This document shows, one piece after another, positions 54,783-63,863 of a DNA stretch of 64,000 nt. Where the stretch lies: assembly GCF_017312485.1 (NCBI RefSeq), contig NZ_BMBA01000001.1, positions 1,842,369 to 1,906,368 of the forward strand. Direction: 5' to 3'. A program made the translations under genes and the position numbers. The stretch is from Clostridium zeae (GTDB lineage: Bacteria; Bacillota; Clostridia; Clostridiales; Clostridiaceae). The stretch's first letter is position 1. Each line of letters opens with the position of its first letter. Below the pieces are notes generated by a model. The model was not told the DNA's origin. It was given only the letters and a program-made list of their open reading frames with translations, and did no database searches.

Positions 54783-55577
54783 TTATGAATTTTGTTTCTC
54801 AAATTGGGATGGAGAGAGATATCCCAATGAAGAATGCATTCTTTTTGTGTTGTAATACAATTCAATGTATTTAAAGATTTCTTTTTGAGCTTGTTCAGGT
54901 GTCGCATAGTGTGCTCCTTGAATGAGCTCTCTTTTTATTGTTCTGTAAAAAGACTCCATTACTGCATTATCATAAGGATTTCCTTTTCGACTATTACTGT
55001 GTTTAGCTCCATGCTTTGAGAGAATAGCTCTAAAATTGCCGCCAGTATACTGAGAACCTTGATCGGTATGGACAATCAGCCCAGTCTCGGGGCGCTCCTT
55101 TCCATAAGCTTGTAAAAATGCCTCAATTACTAAATTATCTTTCATTCTGTTACCCATTGACCACCCAACAACTTTTCTAGAGAAGAGGTCTACAAATACA
55201 GAAAGATATAGAGTACCTTTCTTAGTAGGAATATATGTAATGTCACCAACCCAGATCTTGTTTTTGGCATCTGTTAAGAACATCTGATTTAACAAGTTAG
55301 GTCTTTCTTCGCCTCTATTTCTGAGATTATATTTTTTGTAGTTATACCTGGTACCTTTCGGGCATAAATTCATTTCACGCATTAGCCTGGATATCCGCTT
55401 CCTATTAGCATAAATTCCGCGCTCATTAAGAACTTTTCTAATGCGTATAGAACCGTAACGTCCTTTATGCTCATCGAATATTTCTTTAATAATTTCCTTC
55501 AAAGCTGAATTCTCAAGATCACGCTTGGAAGGTTTGTGATCTAGATATTTATAGTAGCCTGATCTTGAAACTCCCAA
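54783..55577 (-). CDS. IS3-family transposase OrfB (DDE integrase)
   Basis: At least 264 residues. The frame is open further upstream to 55676, where it joins orfA by frameshift, so the apparent TTG start is probably not used. HTH_21 region with HKGRYGSIRIRKVL, rve integrase core with WVGDITYIPT (first Asp), VHTDQGSQYT (second Asp) and the final Glu in DNAVMESFYRTIKRE: a complete DDE triad. Ends RMHSSLGYLSPSQFE, as usual for IS150-like enzymes. Appears functional. Confidence 0.93.
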   Translation of the reverse strand: MGVSRSGYYKYLDHKPSKRDLENSALKEIIKEIFDEHKGRYGSIRIRKVLNERGIYANRKRISRLMREMNLCPKGTRYNYKKYNLRNRGEERPNLLNQMFLTDAKNKIWVGDITYIPTKKGTLYLSVFVDLFSRKVVGWSMGNRMKDNLVIEAFLQAYGKERPETGLIVHTDQGSQYTGGNFRAILSKHGAKHSNSRKGNPYDNAVMESFYRTIKRELIQGAHYATPEQAQKEIFKYIELYYNTKRMHSSLGYLSPSQFEKQNS

Positions 55578-55636
55578 TGCTTTGCAGGCCTTCTTGATGT
55601 TTATGTGATGTTCATTGTCTTTTATGTATTGAAATC

Positions 55637-55927
55637 TTATTTGTTCTTTCGCTTCAAGAAGGCCTGGTATTTTTTTAGCATATCTAATTCATTTTTAAGT
55701 CCTTCATTCTCTTGTCTAAGCTTTTTTATCTCATACTGATAAGAATAGAGTGCAGTCCCGTGACCTGGGAATGCACTCTCTCCATATTCTTCGTATTCAC
55801 TGATCCAACGGTACAGGGAATTGTAGTGGATGTTTAAAGCTTCTGCAGCTTCAGCGACAGACATGTCATCATCCAAAACTAATTTTACCGCTGCAATCTT
55901 AAATTGTTTATCATATGAACGTCTCAT
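55637..55927 (-). CDS. IS3-family transposase OrfA
   Basis: 96 residues from the ATG after AAAGGTGG. N-terminal helix-turn-helix (SVAEAAEALNIHYNSLYRWI), then a leucine-zipper-like helix (QYEIKKLRQENEGLKNELDML). Near its end an A7 run (55670-55676, CTAAAAAAATACC) allows -1 slippage into the orfB frame to make the OrfAB transposase. Confidence 0.92.
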   Translation of the reverse strand: MRRSYDKQFKIAAVKLVLDDDMSVAEAAEALNIHYNSLYRWISEYEEYGESAFPGHGTALYSYQYEIKKLRQENEGLKNELDMLKKYQAFLKRKNK

Positions 55928-56020
55928 AAAGCAGCCACCTTTCACTATTTTTTCTTAACTTTGTGTCTACTTTATTGTACCACGTCCAAAATTTTAATAT
56001 TTTCACTGTCTACTTGACAG

Positions 56021-56359
56021 GGAGCAGTTCAGAACATGATTAAATCAGGGGATAGTTATAATAATGAACATGACTTAATCTTTACTGCAGCCCTTGGAGG
56101 CCCATTAGGAAAGAGATATGTATTAAGACATTGGACAGACGCTCTAAAAGCGCTCAAATTGCCCTATAGACCTTTCCATGTTACTAGACATACATTTATA
56201 ACTCAAATGGCACTTGATGGCGTTCCAGAAGCTATTACGCAAACAATAGTAGGGCATAAGAAAGGTTCTGAAGTCACACATAAGATTTATACTCATGTTA
56301 ATAAGGAAAATACTAAAAAGGTTTTAGAAAACTACAGAATTAACGTACCTACCACTTAG
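56021..56359 (+). pseudogene. int: 5'-truncated tyrosine-recombinase integrase
   Basis: Only the C-terminal ~110 residues of the phage integrase remain. They include HVTRHTF (His-xx-Arg), IVGHKK (His) and IYTHV (Tyr nucleophile), but the first catalytic Arg and the N-terminal binding domains are gone. The frame meets a stop just upstream, beside the IS element. It is not expected to catalyse excision, so the prophage is locked in. Confidence 0.88.
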
Positions 56360-56390
56360 ATTGTTATAGTTTCTTATAGTATTATATTAT

Positions 56391-56414
56391 CTAGGTGGTT
56401 AATTGGTGGCTAAT
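56391..56414 (+). repeat. Possible integrase arm-type site near attR
   Basis: CTAGGTGGTTAATTGGTGGC, matching 45920-45943 with two changes over 24 bp, same orientation; lies between int and attR, where attP arm sites are expected. Confidence 0.45.
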
Positions 56415-56436
56415 CGCATTGAGATGCAAAATAAAA

Positions 56437-56476
56437 AGCAGCCTTTAAAAGACTGCTAATGCGCACCGTTGGTGCA
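56437..56476 (-). terminator. Phage-supplied terminator for the raiA-motif RNA
   Basis: On the minus strand, immediately after the att repeat: hairpin GCACCAACGGTGC, then AGCAGTCTTTTAAAGGCTGCT followed by TTTTTATTTTG. It replaces the host terminator at 45741-45778. (The second hairpin has arms AGCAGTC / GGCTGCT.). Confidence 0.85.
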
Positions 56477-56484
56477 TTTAGAAC

Positions 56485-56519
56485 GCTAGTTGACCTGGTC
56501 TTTGACCCCACACTCGCCT
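56485..56519. repeat. Prophage attachment site, right copy (attR)
   Basis: The 35-bp sequence identical to 45782-45816. Here it forms the intact 3' end of the structured RNA, closing its outer helix. Confidence 0.9.
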
Positions 56520-56690
56520 GCTGGAACTTTTGCTACCCGGACTCAACCTCTCACTACTCATTCTCTCAGTTTTACTGGCAGGACTTACCTCTAAGCCGCA
56601 CCATGCTCATTAAACCTTTTGTTCAACTTACGTGGATCGTTTCGCCTGCGACTGGCATCGACTTTCAACCACAAACCTAGCCCCTGTTAT
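56485..56690 (-). ncRNA. Probable raiA-motif structured RNA
   Basis: About 205 nt, strikingly GC-richer than its surroundings and non-coding. It lies between comFC and (before prophage insertion) hpf/raiA, the known location of the raiA-motif ncRNA in Clostridia. 5' GGGGCTAGG and GTTGA pair with the 3' TCAAC and CTAGC as an outer helix; GGTCAAAGACC is an internal hairpin. It directly follows the comFC stop. raiA-motif RNAs are linked to sporulation and aggregation in C. acetobutylicum. Identification is by context, size and structure, not by a covariance search. Confidence 0.72.
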
Positions 56691-56693
56691 CTA

Positions 56694-57368
56694 TTATATA
56701 TTACTTTTTGCAACAGTCAAGAGTATTACATCTCCAGCTCCAGCCTTTATAAGCGTATCTCTACAACTCATAAGTGTTGAACCCGTTGTAATCACATCAT
56801 CTATTAATATAATAGTTTTATTTTCTATATCTTTAGGTGTTTTAGTTTCAAATACTCCGATCATATTTTCAATTCTTTCCTCAATAGATAATCTTTTTTG
56901 TTCCTTTACCTCTTTTGATCTTTTTAAAGTATTAACCAATCTAATTCCACTAAGATTTGATAATTCTTTTCCTATAGCTCTGCATTGGTTAAATCCTCTC
57001 TTTTTTGATGAAGCTTTAGATATTGGAACATAGGTAATTAAATCTCCACTTATATGCTCTTCTTTCATTTTTTTATGAAGAATTTGAGCTAAAAATTCTG
57101 CACTTTCAAAATCAGCTGAGTATTTTAAATTAATTATGAGTTCTTTAATGCTGCCGGAATAATAAGCAGCACTACGACACTTAACTTTATTTTCTTTGTC
57201 TAAATAATATTCTCCACATATATAAGCTACATTATTTAAACATCTATCACAAATAGATTCAGTATCAGTATCTAATTCACAACACAAACACTTATTAGAA
57301 TGAGGATAAATCACTTCTAGCACACAATCTAATATATATTTAATTATTTTAGTAATCCCTTTTCCCAC
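56694..57368 (-). CDS. comFC: ComFC-type phosphoribosyltransferase-fold protein
   Basis: 224 residues. N-terminal zinc finger (CLCCELDTDTESICDRC), double PRTase signature IILIDDVITTGSTLM, and RGFNQCRAIGKEL. In competent bacteria ComFC helps handle incoming single-stranded DNA. GTG start overlapping the upstream gene by 25 bp. The last gene of recD2-comFA-like-comFC before the ncRNA. Confidence 0.9.
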   Translation of the reverse strand: MGKGITKIIKYILDCVLEVIYPHSNKCLCCELDTDTESICDRCLNNVAYICGEYYLDKENKVKCRSAAYYSGSIKELIINLKYSADFESAEFLAQILHKKMKEEHISGDLITYVPISKASSKKRGFNQCRAIGKELSNLSGIRLVNTLKRSKEVKEQKRLSIEERIENMIGVFETKTPKDIENKTIILIDDVITTGSTLMSCRDTLIKAGAGDVILLTVAKSNI

Positions 57369-58372
57369 GCAGCTTTATTAAACTCCCTTGCCAAATCTTT
57401 TGCATACTCCATTTGAGCAGAAACTTCATTTGCTAGAAGTATAACCTCTCCTTGAGCACCTCTTACTTTACCTACTTTACCACAAAGGTATACTATTTTT
57501 TTATAATCGAAAAATTTATCATCAGCAAAATAAATTATTACATCAATATTATCTAATTCCTCAAATTGCTGTACTATTAGATTAGTTATAACCATAACAG
57601 GTTTGTCTTTTACTTCATGTAATTTCTCTATAGTTTTTATTTCACTACTATCTGTTACTTTAACCAATTTCATTCTTGAAGAAACTTTTAGTATATTATT
57701 GTAATAATTATATACTATTTCTGTTTTCTCTTTTGAAGGTGTATGAATTAGTACCTTCCTATTATTGTCTTTAAACCACTTTAAATAATCATATAAAAGA
57801 TAAGGGATATCCTTGTTTAAATCAATCCTTGTGGTTATAATTCTAGGTTCAACAAAAGGGGTCATTCTAAAGCAATTTCCAAGCTGTATATAAGGACAAT
57901 TAATAAAAACAGCTTCTGTGCTATATACAATAACTTTATTTGATCTTTTATATAAAAAATCAACCGAATTTTGTATCTCTAATTTTCCTTGTCTAGAGAA
58001 ACTAGTTATATCATCGTAAATAATTAATTCGTAATCTTCTTCTATAAATCTAATGTTTTCATAGCTTATAAAATGAAGATAGGTATTGCTATGATAACTT
58101 CCATTTCTTATAATAGAATAGCTTTTAAATCCAAAGGACAACTTGAGGTATTTTACTATATCTTCATTTACATCACCATCTTGAGTTACATAAAGTATTT
58201 TTTTATTATTAGATAAGATATTTTTTACAAGCTCTCTAAATATTCTCGAAGTATTATAAGGTACAGTGATTATATTTAACAGTCTACATTCATCTTTCTC
58301 ATACCAATCGTTTATTTTATTAACTGAATGATTTAATTCAATATATCTTTTATCCATTTCAATATTAACCAT
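57344..58372 (-). CDS. Degenerate ComFA-like helicase
   Basis: 342 residues. Position (between recD2 and comFC) and the C-terminal pattern YLCGKVGKVRGAQGEV...AQMEYAKDLAREFNKAAWEKGLL are those of ComFA, the DEAD-box DNA-uptake ATPase. The ATPase motifs are gone, however: ITVPYNTSRIF stands where the Walker A GSGKT should be, and IIYDDITSF where the DEAD/DEVD box should be; the Cys zinc finger is also missing. Probably a non-ATPase relic or repurposed partner of ComFC. GAGGAG precedes the start. Confidence 0.75.
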   Translation of the reverse strand: MVNIEMDKRYIELNHSVNKINDWYEKDECRLLNIITVPYNTSRIFRELVKNILSNNKKILYVTQDGDVNEDIVKYLKLSFGFKSYSIIRNGSYHSNTYLHFISYENIRFIEEDYELIIYDDITSFSRQGKLEIQNSVDFLYKRSNKVIVYSTEAVFINCPYIQLGNCFRMTPFVEPRIITTRIDLNKDIPYLLYDYLKWFKDNNRKVLIHTPSKEKTEIVYNYYNNILKVSSRMKLVKVTDSSEIKTIEKLHEVKDKPVMVITNLIVQQFEELDNIDVIIYFADDKFFDYKKIVYLCGKVGKVRGAQGEVILLANEVSAQMEYAKDLAREFNKAAWEKGLLK

Positions 58373-58385
58373 ATTAACTCCTCAC

Positions 58386-60620
58386 TTATTCAGACATAAA
58401 TGCATCATTAGATATAATATCTTTAATTCTCCACTTTAATGAAGAATATCTTTCATTACTTCTAGTATTGTCAACCATATATTTAAGTGCCTTTATCCCG
58501 CCAACAACAACCACTAGCTCTTTTGCTCTTGTTATACCAGTATAAAGTAAGTTTCTGTTCATAAGTAGCGGTGACCCCATATAGGAAGGTATTATAACAA
58601 CTGGAAATTCACTTCCTTGACTTTTATGTATAGTTATTGCATATGCTAAATCTAACTCGTCAAGAAATATGTAATCATAAATAATTTTTCTTTCATCTTC
58701 AAATATGACACTTAAGGATCTATTTTCTTCATCAATGGAGTCAATAAACCCCATATCGCCGTTAAAAACGCCTACACCTTCATTCTCTCCAAATCCGCTT
58801 ATTCTAGTCCATTTCAATGAATAATTATTTTTAGTTTGCATTACTTTATCTCCAACTCTAAAAATAATATCTTTCATTTGTTTTTCTTTCTTATCCTTAC
58901 TCTTTGGATTCAGGATTTCCTGAAGCTTATTATTTAAGTTCGTTATACCGAGTACCCCTTTCTTCATTGGAGACAAAATTTGAATTTGCTTTAACTTATC
59001 CCACTTTTTATTAAACTTAGGTAGTCTTGTATTTATTAAATCAATAACAGTCATAAGTATCGAATCTATTTCTGATTCTTTTATAAAGAAAAAATCTTTA
59101 TCCTTTTCATTTAATAATGGCATTTCACCCTCATTTATTCTATGAGCATTAGTAACAATCAAGCTTTCCCTACCCTGCCTAAATATTTCCTTCAATCTCA
59201 CAACCTTAGTAAATTCGCTTTCTATAAGATCCGCAAGAACATTCCCTGGACCAACTGAAGGAAGCTGGTCAATATCTCCAACTATAATAACTCTTGTTCC
59301 AACCTTTATAGCTTTTAAAAGGTTATTCATGAGAACTATATCAATCATAGAGGCTTCATCTACTATAACAACATCTGCCTCAAGAGGAGAGCCTTCATCT
59401 TTTGAGAACATAGAAACATCCTCATCATCACTTACTCCCATCTCTAATAATCTGTGTATTGTTTTAGCTTCTCTGCCAGTAGATTCAGTCATTCTCTTAG
59501 CAGCTCTTCCTGTTGGAGCTCCGAGCATTACCCTCATTCCAGCTTTTTCATACATTTCTATTATACATTTTATTATTGTTGTTTTACCAGTTCCTGGACC
59601 ACCTGTGATAATTTCAATCCCATTAGTGAAAGCACCAACTATTGCATCTTTTTGAGATTTAGCAAAGCTTATATCATTTTTGCTTTCAAAAGTATCAATC
59701 TCAAATCCTAAATCTAGATTAATATTTTGGAAATTACTTATTGCCAGCGTTAGTATCCTATTTGTTATACCTAATTCACAATAATAATAATATAAGTTAA
59801 ATACAGCTTCTATATCATTTATTCTATCTATTTTTATCTTACCATCCAGTGAGCTGTCATATATATTTTTTTCTATTACACTTTTATCTACTGTAAGTAC
59901 TTCAGAGGATTCTTTAATTAACAACTCTTTAGGCATAAATGTATTACCATTAGCACAAAAATCATTAATAACATATTTAAGACCGCTCTGTATCCTAAAT
60001 GGTGAGTCAACTTCAACACCTAAGGATCTTGCAATCTTGTCGGATGTTTTAAAGCCTATTCCAGTTATCTCTTCACATAAAACATAAGGATTTTCCTTAA
60101 CAATATTTATTGAGCTCCCTCCAAATCTCTTATAAATCTTTATACATTGATTCGTTGTAACCCCATGTGCTTGAAAGAAAATCATTATATTCTTAAGTTC
60201 CCTTTGAGATACATAAGATTCAATTATAAGCTCTAATTTTTTTGATCCTATTCCTTCTATCTCTCCAAGACGTTCAATATCACTATCCATTATTTCCAAA
60301 GTTTTTTCACCGAACCTGCCGACAATTTTCTTAGCAGTAATTGGACCTATTCCGTAAATTAAGCCTGATGCCAAATACTTTTCTATTGCTTCTACAGTGT
60401 TAGGTATTATTTCATCACATTCCTCAACCTTAAACTGTCTTCCGAATTGTTGATGTAAAACCCAATTACCTTTCATTTCTAGATTTTGGCCTTCTCCAAT
60501 ATAAGGGATTACTCCTACAATAGTTATAATGGTCTTATCTGTTTTTATTTTAGCTACAACATATCCATTCTCATCATTTTTATAAACTATTGTATCAACA
60601 ATACCTCTTATAACTTCCAT
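58386..60620 (-). CDS. recD2: RecD2 family SF1B DNA helicase
   Basis: 744 residues. N-terminal OB-like domain (GYVVAKIKTDKT), helix-hairpin-helix repeats (LIYGIGPITAKKIVGRFG and GIGSKKLELII), Walker A GGPGTGKTTI, motif II VVIVDEASMID, IIVGDIDQLPSVGPGNVL, C-terminal SH3-like and UvrD_C_2 parts (TIHKSQGSEFPVVIIP). Acts in DNA repair without RecBC. AGGAGAG precedes the start; operon with the comFA-like and comFC genes. Confidence 0.94.
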   Translation of the reverse strand: MEVIRGIVDTIVYKNDENGYVVAKIKTDKTIITIVGVIPYIGEGQNLEMKGNWVLHQQFGRQFKVEECDEIIPNTVEAIEKYLASGLIYGIGPITAKKIVGRFGEKTLEIMDSDIERLGEIEGIGSKKLELIIESYVSQRELKNIMIFFQAHGVTTNQCIKIYKRFGGSSINIVKENPYVLCEEITGIGFKTSDKIARSLGVEVDSPFRIQSGLKYVINDFCANGNTFMPKELLIKESSEVLTVDKSVIEKNIYDSSLDGKIKIDRINDIEAVFNLYYYYCELGITNRILTLAISNFQNINLDLGFEIDTFESKNDISFAKSQKDAIVGAFTNGIEIITGGPGTGKTTIIKCIIEMYEKAGMRVMLGAPTGRAAKRMTESTGREAKTIHRLLEMGVSDDEDVSMFSKDEGSPLEADVVIVDEASMIDIVLMNNLLKAIKVGTRVIIVGDIDQLPSVGPGNVLADLIESEFTKVVRLKEIFRQGRESLIVTNAHRINEGEMPLLNEKDKDFFFIKESEIDSILMTVIDLINTRLPKFNKKWDKLKQIQILSPMKKGVLGITNLNNKLQEILNPKSKDKKEKQMKDIIFRVGDKVMQTKNNYSLKWTRISGFGENEGVGVFNGDMGFIDSIDEENRSLSVIFEDERKIIYDYIFLDELDLAYAITIHKSQGSEFPVVIIPSYMGSPLLMNRNLLYTGITRAKELVVVVGGIKALKYMVDNTRSNERYSSLKWRIKDIISNDAFMSE

Positions 60621-61026
60621 TTTATCTCTCCTAGTTTTATTTCACAATATTCTATTATAGATTATATCACAACATACAATATTTAAATATTTACAGAATA
60701 ATTTCACTTGTAAATATTGTTGCCTTTCTAAATGTATGCTTTCAAGGCATTAAAGGTTAATGATTTTTGACTAATATAAAAAATATGTTTAAGTTCCATT
60801 TTTATTACATAATTCTACAACTTTATTTAAAATATTATTCAATATAAAACAAAATTTATTTTTTTGCTAGATTATTGAAAATATTATTCAAACTAATTAA
60901 AATTAATAGAATTATTTAGCTGTAAAACTTTAAAGTTTCCTATATAGTAAAAAAAATAAGTATTTCCATTTTAAATAGTGTTTCTATAAATTAAATTTAG
61001 TATTATTATAAATATGAGGTGATTTA
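60621..61026. other. Divergent intergenic region recD2 / nagA
   Basis: 406 bp, very AT-rich; should contain both divergent promoters. No hairpin, repeat or riboswitch recognised. Confidence 0.35.
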
Positions 61027-62172
61027 ATGTTATTAATAAAAAACTGTAAAATAATTTTCTTCGATAAGATTGAAGAAGGCTCTATACTTATTGAAAATGG
61101 TAAGATTAAAGCCATAAATCCTGAAAATAATATTGATTGTGAGACAGTTGATGCAATGGGTCTATACTTATCCCCTGGTTTTATAGATGTTCACATACAT
61201 GGAGCTGGTGGTCACGATACTATGGATGGAACTTATGATGCTATCAATGAAATATCAAAAACAATTGTACAGCATGGAACAACATCCTTCTTGCCAACTA
61301 CCATGACTGTATCTACAGATGACATCAGTAAATCAATCGAAGCTATAACCTATGCAAAAAATAATGGAACTGATGGCGCGAATGTAATAGGTGTACATTT
61401 AGAGGGACCATTTATTAGTTCAAAGATGATCGGAGCACAAAACCCTAATTTTATTTTAGAACCAACAATAAATAACTTTAAGAAAATAGTTGGTGAGAAT
61501 ATAGATACTGTAACTGCTATAACCATCGCTCCAGAAGTAGATGGAGCTAAAGAACTAATTAGTTTCCTTAAGGAAAATGATATTGCTGTATCAATGGGAC
61601 ACACAAATGCAAATTATTCTGAGGCAATTGAAGGAATTAAAGCTGGAGTATCTCATTCAACTCACCTTTTTAACGCCATGACTCCTTTTCACCATAGAGA
61701 GCCTGGTGTGGTTGGTTCAATTTTTGATACAGATATTACCACTGAAACTATATCAGACGGTATCCACATTGCTTATCCTTCTCTTAGATCCGCATATAAA
61801 ATTAAAGGCATTAATAAAGTCTTATTAGTATCAGATGCAATGATGGCATGCTGCATGCCTGATGGAGATTATTCTTTAGGCGGTCAAGAGGTAATAGTTA
61901 AGAACGGTGCTGCTAGATTAAGAAATGGTGCTTTGGCTGGTTCTATCTTAACATTAGATAAGGCAGTAAAAAACGTTAAAAATAATACTTCTTATCCATT
62001 ATATGAAATAATAAGAATGGCTTCATATAACGCTGCAAAACATTGCAAGGTTGAAGACACGAAAGGATTAATTCAAGAAGGATATGATGCTGATTTATTA
62101 TTATTTGATGAGGAAATCAATATAAAGTCTGTTATTGTAAAAGGTAAAGTTGTATTTAATAAAAACATATAA
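61027..62172 (+). CDS. nagA: N-acetylglucosamine-6-phosphate deacetylase
   Basis: 381 residues, amidohydrolase fold: FIDVHIHGAGG, the metal Glu in GVHLEGPF, SMGHTNA, STHLFNAMTPFHHREPG and VSDAMMACCMPDG (catalytic Asp). Converts GlcNAc-6-P to GlcN-6-P and acetate in amino-sugar use and wall recycling. GAGGTGATTTA precedes the start. No nagB or nagR is adjacent. Followed by the composite repeat whose hairpin serves as its terminator. Confidence 0.95.
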   Translation: MLLIKNCKIIFFDKIEEGSILIENGKIKAINPENNIDCETVDAMGLYLSPGFIDVHIHGAGGHDTMDGTYDAINEISKTIVQHGTTSFLPTTMTVSTDDISKSIEAITYAKNNGTDGANVIGVHLEGPFISSKMIGAQNPNFILEPTINNFKKIVGENIDTVTAITIAPEVDGAKELISFLKENDIAVSMGHTNANYSEAIEGIKAGVSHSTHLFNAMTPFHHREPGVVGSIFDTDITTETISDGIHIAYPSLRSAYKIKGINKVLLVSDAMMACCMPDGDYSLGGQEVIVKNGAARLRNGALAGSILTLDKAVKNVKNNTSYPLYEIIRMASYNAAKHCKVEDTKGLIQEGYDADLLLFDEEINIKSVIVKGKVVFNKNI

Positions 62173-62260
62173 GACCTTAACATCGTTTGCAAATCAACAT
62201 ATCTATACCTCTATACCTGTTGATTTTATATAATATTTCAATGTGTAAATTAGAAGAATA

Positions 62261-62436
62261 AAAAAACTCGCTTCAGCGAGTTTTTTTTGCGCATCTACCT
62301 TTCCGAATGCATATGAGGAAAATTTGGCAGGCGCAGTTCTGTTTTTACTGTATTGATATAAAAAGCTTCCAAAACCATTGAAATATCTCGTTTTAGCTCC
62401 CTTGGAAATTTTATAACTTCATATACAGTAAAAAAA
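62261..62436 (+). repeat. Composite repeat copy 3
   Basis: Hairpin AACTCGCTTCAGCGAGTT with A and T flanks (62261-62288), conserved motif CGCATCTACC ... GGCAGGCG (62290-62333), then a palindrome with ends TTTTTACTGTAT / ATACAGTAAAAA (62342-62435). Same order and orientation as at 10433 and 11742. Here the hairpin acts as the nagA terminator. Confidence 0.88.
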
Positions 62437-62460
62437 TGCTGCTTAAAAGCAGCATTTTTT
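62431..62460 (-). terminator. Terminator of metK
   Basis: AAATGCTGCTTTTAAGCAGCATTT hairpin abutting the stop (stem arms AAATGCTGCTT / AAGCAGCATTT) with a T run on the minus strand. Confidence 0.92.
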
Positions 62461-63636
62461 CTATATATATTTCTTTATTTCTTCAACTTTGTTTAATTGT
62501 TCCCAAGGTAACTCAACATCAGTTCTTCCAAAATGTCCATAAGCTGCAGTTTGCTTAAATATAGGTCTTCTAAGATCAAGATCTCTTATTATAGCACCTG
62601 GTCTTAAGTCAAATACTTTACCAACTATTTCAACAATTTTGTCATCTCCAATTTTTCCAGTTCCAAAAGTATCTACTTCTATAGAAACTGGTTTAGCAAC
62701 TCCTATTGCATAAGCTAACTCTATTTCTAGCTTATCAGCAACACCCGCTGCAACAAGGTTTTTAGCAACCCATCTTGCTGCATAAGCTGCAGATCTATCT
62801 ACTTTAGTTGGATCCTTTCCTGAGAAAGCACCACCACCGTGTCTTCCATATCCACCATAAGTATCAACTATTATCTTTCTTCCAGTTAAACCACTATCTC
62901 CTTGTGGTCCACCTATTACAAATCTACCAGTAGGATTTATATAGTACTTTGTATTTTCATCTAATAGGTTTGCTGGTATTACAGCATTTATAACATGTTC
63001 TTTTATATCTCTTTCTATTTGCTCTTGAGATACTTCTGGACCATGTTGTGTAGAAACAACAATTGCATCTATTCTAACTGGTTTGTTGTCTTCATATTCA
63101 ACTGTAACTTGAGTCTTTCCGTCTGGTCTTAGATAGTCTAAAGTACCATTTTTTCTAACTTCACTTAATCTTCTTGATAATCTGTGAGCTGAAGCTATTG
63201 GCATAGGCATATATTCATCTGTTTCGTTTGTAGCAAATCCAAACATCATACCTTGATCTCCAGCACCAACTGCTTCAATCTTGTCCATTTCACCCTTTTT
63301 GGATTCTAACGCTTCATCAACTCCCATAGCAATATCAGCTGATTGTTCATCTATTGAAGTTAGTACTGCACATGTATCGCAGTCAAATCCATATTTAGCT
63401 CTGTCATAGCCAATTTCTCTTACTGTCTGTCTTACGATTTTAGGTATATCTACATAGCAATTAGTAGATATTTCCCCCATAACTACAACCATACCTGTAG
63501 TTACTGCTGTCTCGCATGCAACTCTAGCATTTGGATCTTTTTCTAATATAGCATCTAATATTCCGTCTGAAACTTGGTCACAGATTTTATCTGGATGTCC
63601 TTCTGTAACTGATTCTGATGTAAATAATCTTTTCAT
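62461..63636 (-). CDS. metK: S-adenosylmethionine synthetase MetK
   Basis: 391 residues, three-domain fold: [16 protein letters not shown] (ATP and methionine site), [10 protein letters not shown], and [19 protein letters not shown]. Makes SAM from ATP and methionine. A SAM-I riboswitch lies ~230 nt upstream on the same strand (63864-64000), giving feedback control. GAGGAC is 12-13 nt before the ATG, in the loop of a TTAACTGT / ACAGTTAA hairpin, which may affect initiation. Confidence 0.97.
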   Translation of the reverse strand: MKRLFTSESVTEGHPDKICDQVSDGILDAILEKDPNARVACETAVTTGMVVVMGEISTNCYVDIPKIVRQTVREIGYDRAKYGFDCDTCAVLTSIDEQSADIAMGVDEALESKKGEMDKIEAVGAGDQGMMFGFATNETDEYMPMPIASAHRLSRRLSEVRKNGTLDYLRPDGKTQVTVEYEDNKPVRIDAIVVSTQHGPEVSQEQIERDIKEHVINAVIPANLLDENTKYYINPTGRFVIGGPQGDSGLTGRKIIVDTYGGYGRHGGGAFSGKDPTKVDRSAAYAARWVAKNLVAAGVADKLEIELAYAIGVAKPVSIEVDTFGTGKIGDDKIVEIVGKVFDLRPGAIIRDLDLRRPIFKQTAAYGHFGRTDVELPWEQLNKVEEIKKYI

Positions 63637-63863
63637 TCAAAACTTAACTGTCCTCTAAAATAAAACAGTTAATTCCTCCCTTCATATTTTTTTATTATAG
63701 AAAAATCATTATCTCTACCGTCATTGATTTTTTTATGCATCGCCTTCTTTAATGGAATTAAAAGTTTGTGTGGCGTATAGCTTTTTACTCTTAGTCAAGA
63801 ATATTTGTTTTTTCGCAATTATTCTTATATAATATAAAAGCTTCTTATATTTTGCTACAAGAG
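63637..63863 (-). other. metK leader between riboswitch and start codon
   Basis: Unusually long spacer after the riboswitch terminator. Contains TTGACT and a downstream TATAC-like element that could be a second promoter, and the hairpin TTAACTGT / ACAGTTAA around the metK ribosome site. No convincing ORF. Confidence 0.45.

Larger units (their letters stand above)
54741..55989 (-). mobile_element. IS3-family insertion sequence (IS150/IS3-like), ~1.25 kb
   Basis: Contains orfA and orfB with a -1 slippery site. Imperfect terminal inverted repeats: left TTGGACTTGTC...GTAGACATAAAGTTAAG (54741-54777), right, in complement, TTGGACGTGG...GTAGACACAAAGTTAAG (55953-55989). No matching 3-4 bp target duplication flanks it (ATA left, AAT right), suggesting that one flank was deleted or rearranged after insertion. 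Confidence 0.85.
45782..56519. mobile_element. Prophage remnant (~10.7 kb) integrated in the raiA-motif RNA gene
   Basis: Bounded by perfect 35-bp direct repeats. Contents: XRE regulator, streptide-like peptide operon, holin-like, endolysin, XhlA, tail genes, an acetyltransferase, IS3 element, and the C-terminal end of a tyrosine integrase next to attR. No capsid, terminase or replication genes: the remnant has lost its head, packaging and replication regions, apparently by an IS-adjacent deletion between a tail gene and the integrase. Confidence 0.88.

Noticed and set aside
56459..57033. Plus-strand ORFs across the ncRNA and comFC
   Set aside because: Antisense to a structured RNA and to the PRTase gene; no RBS.
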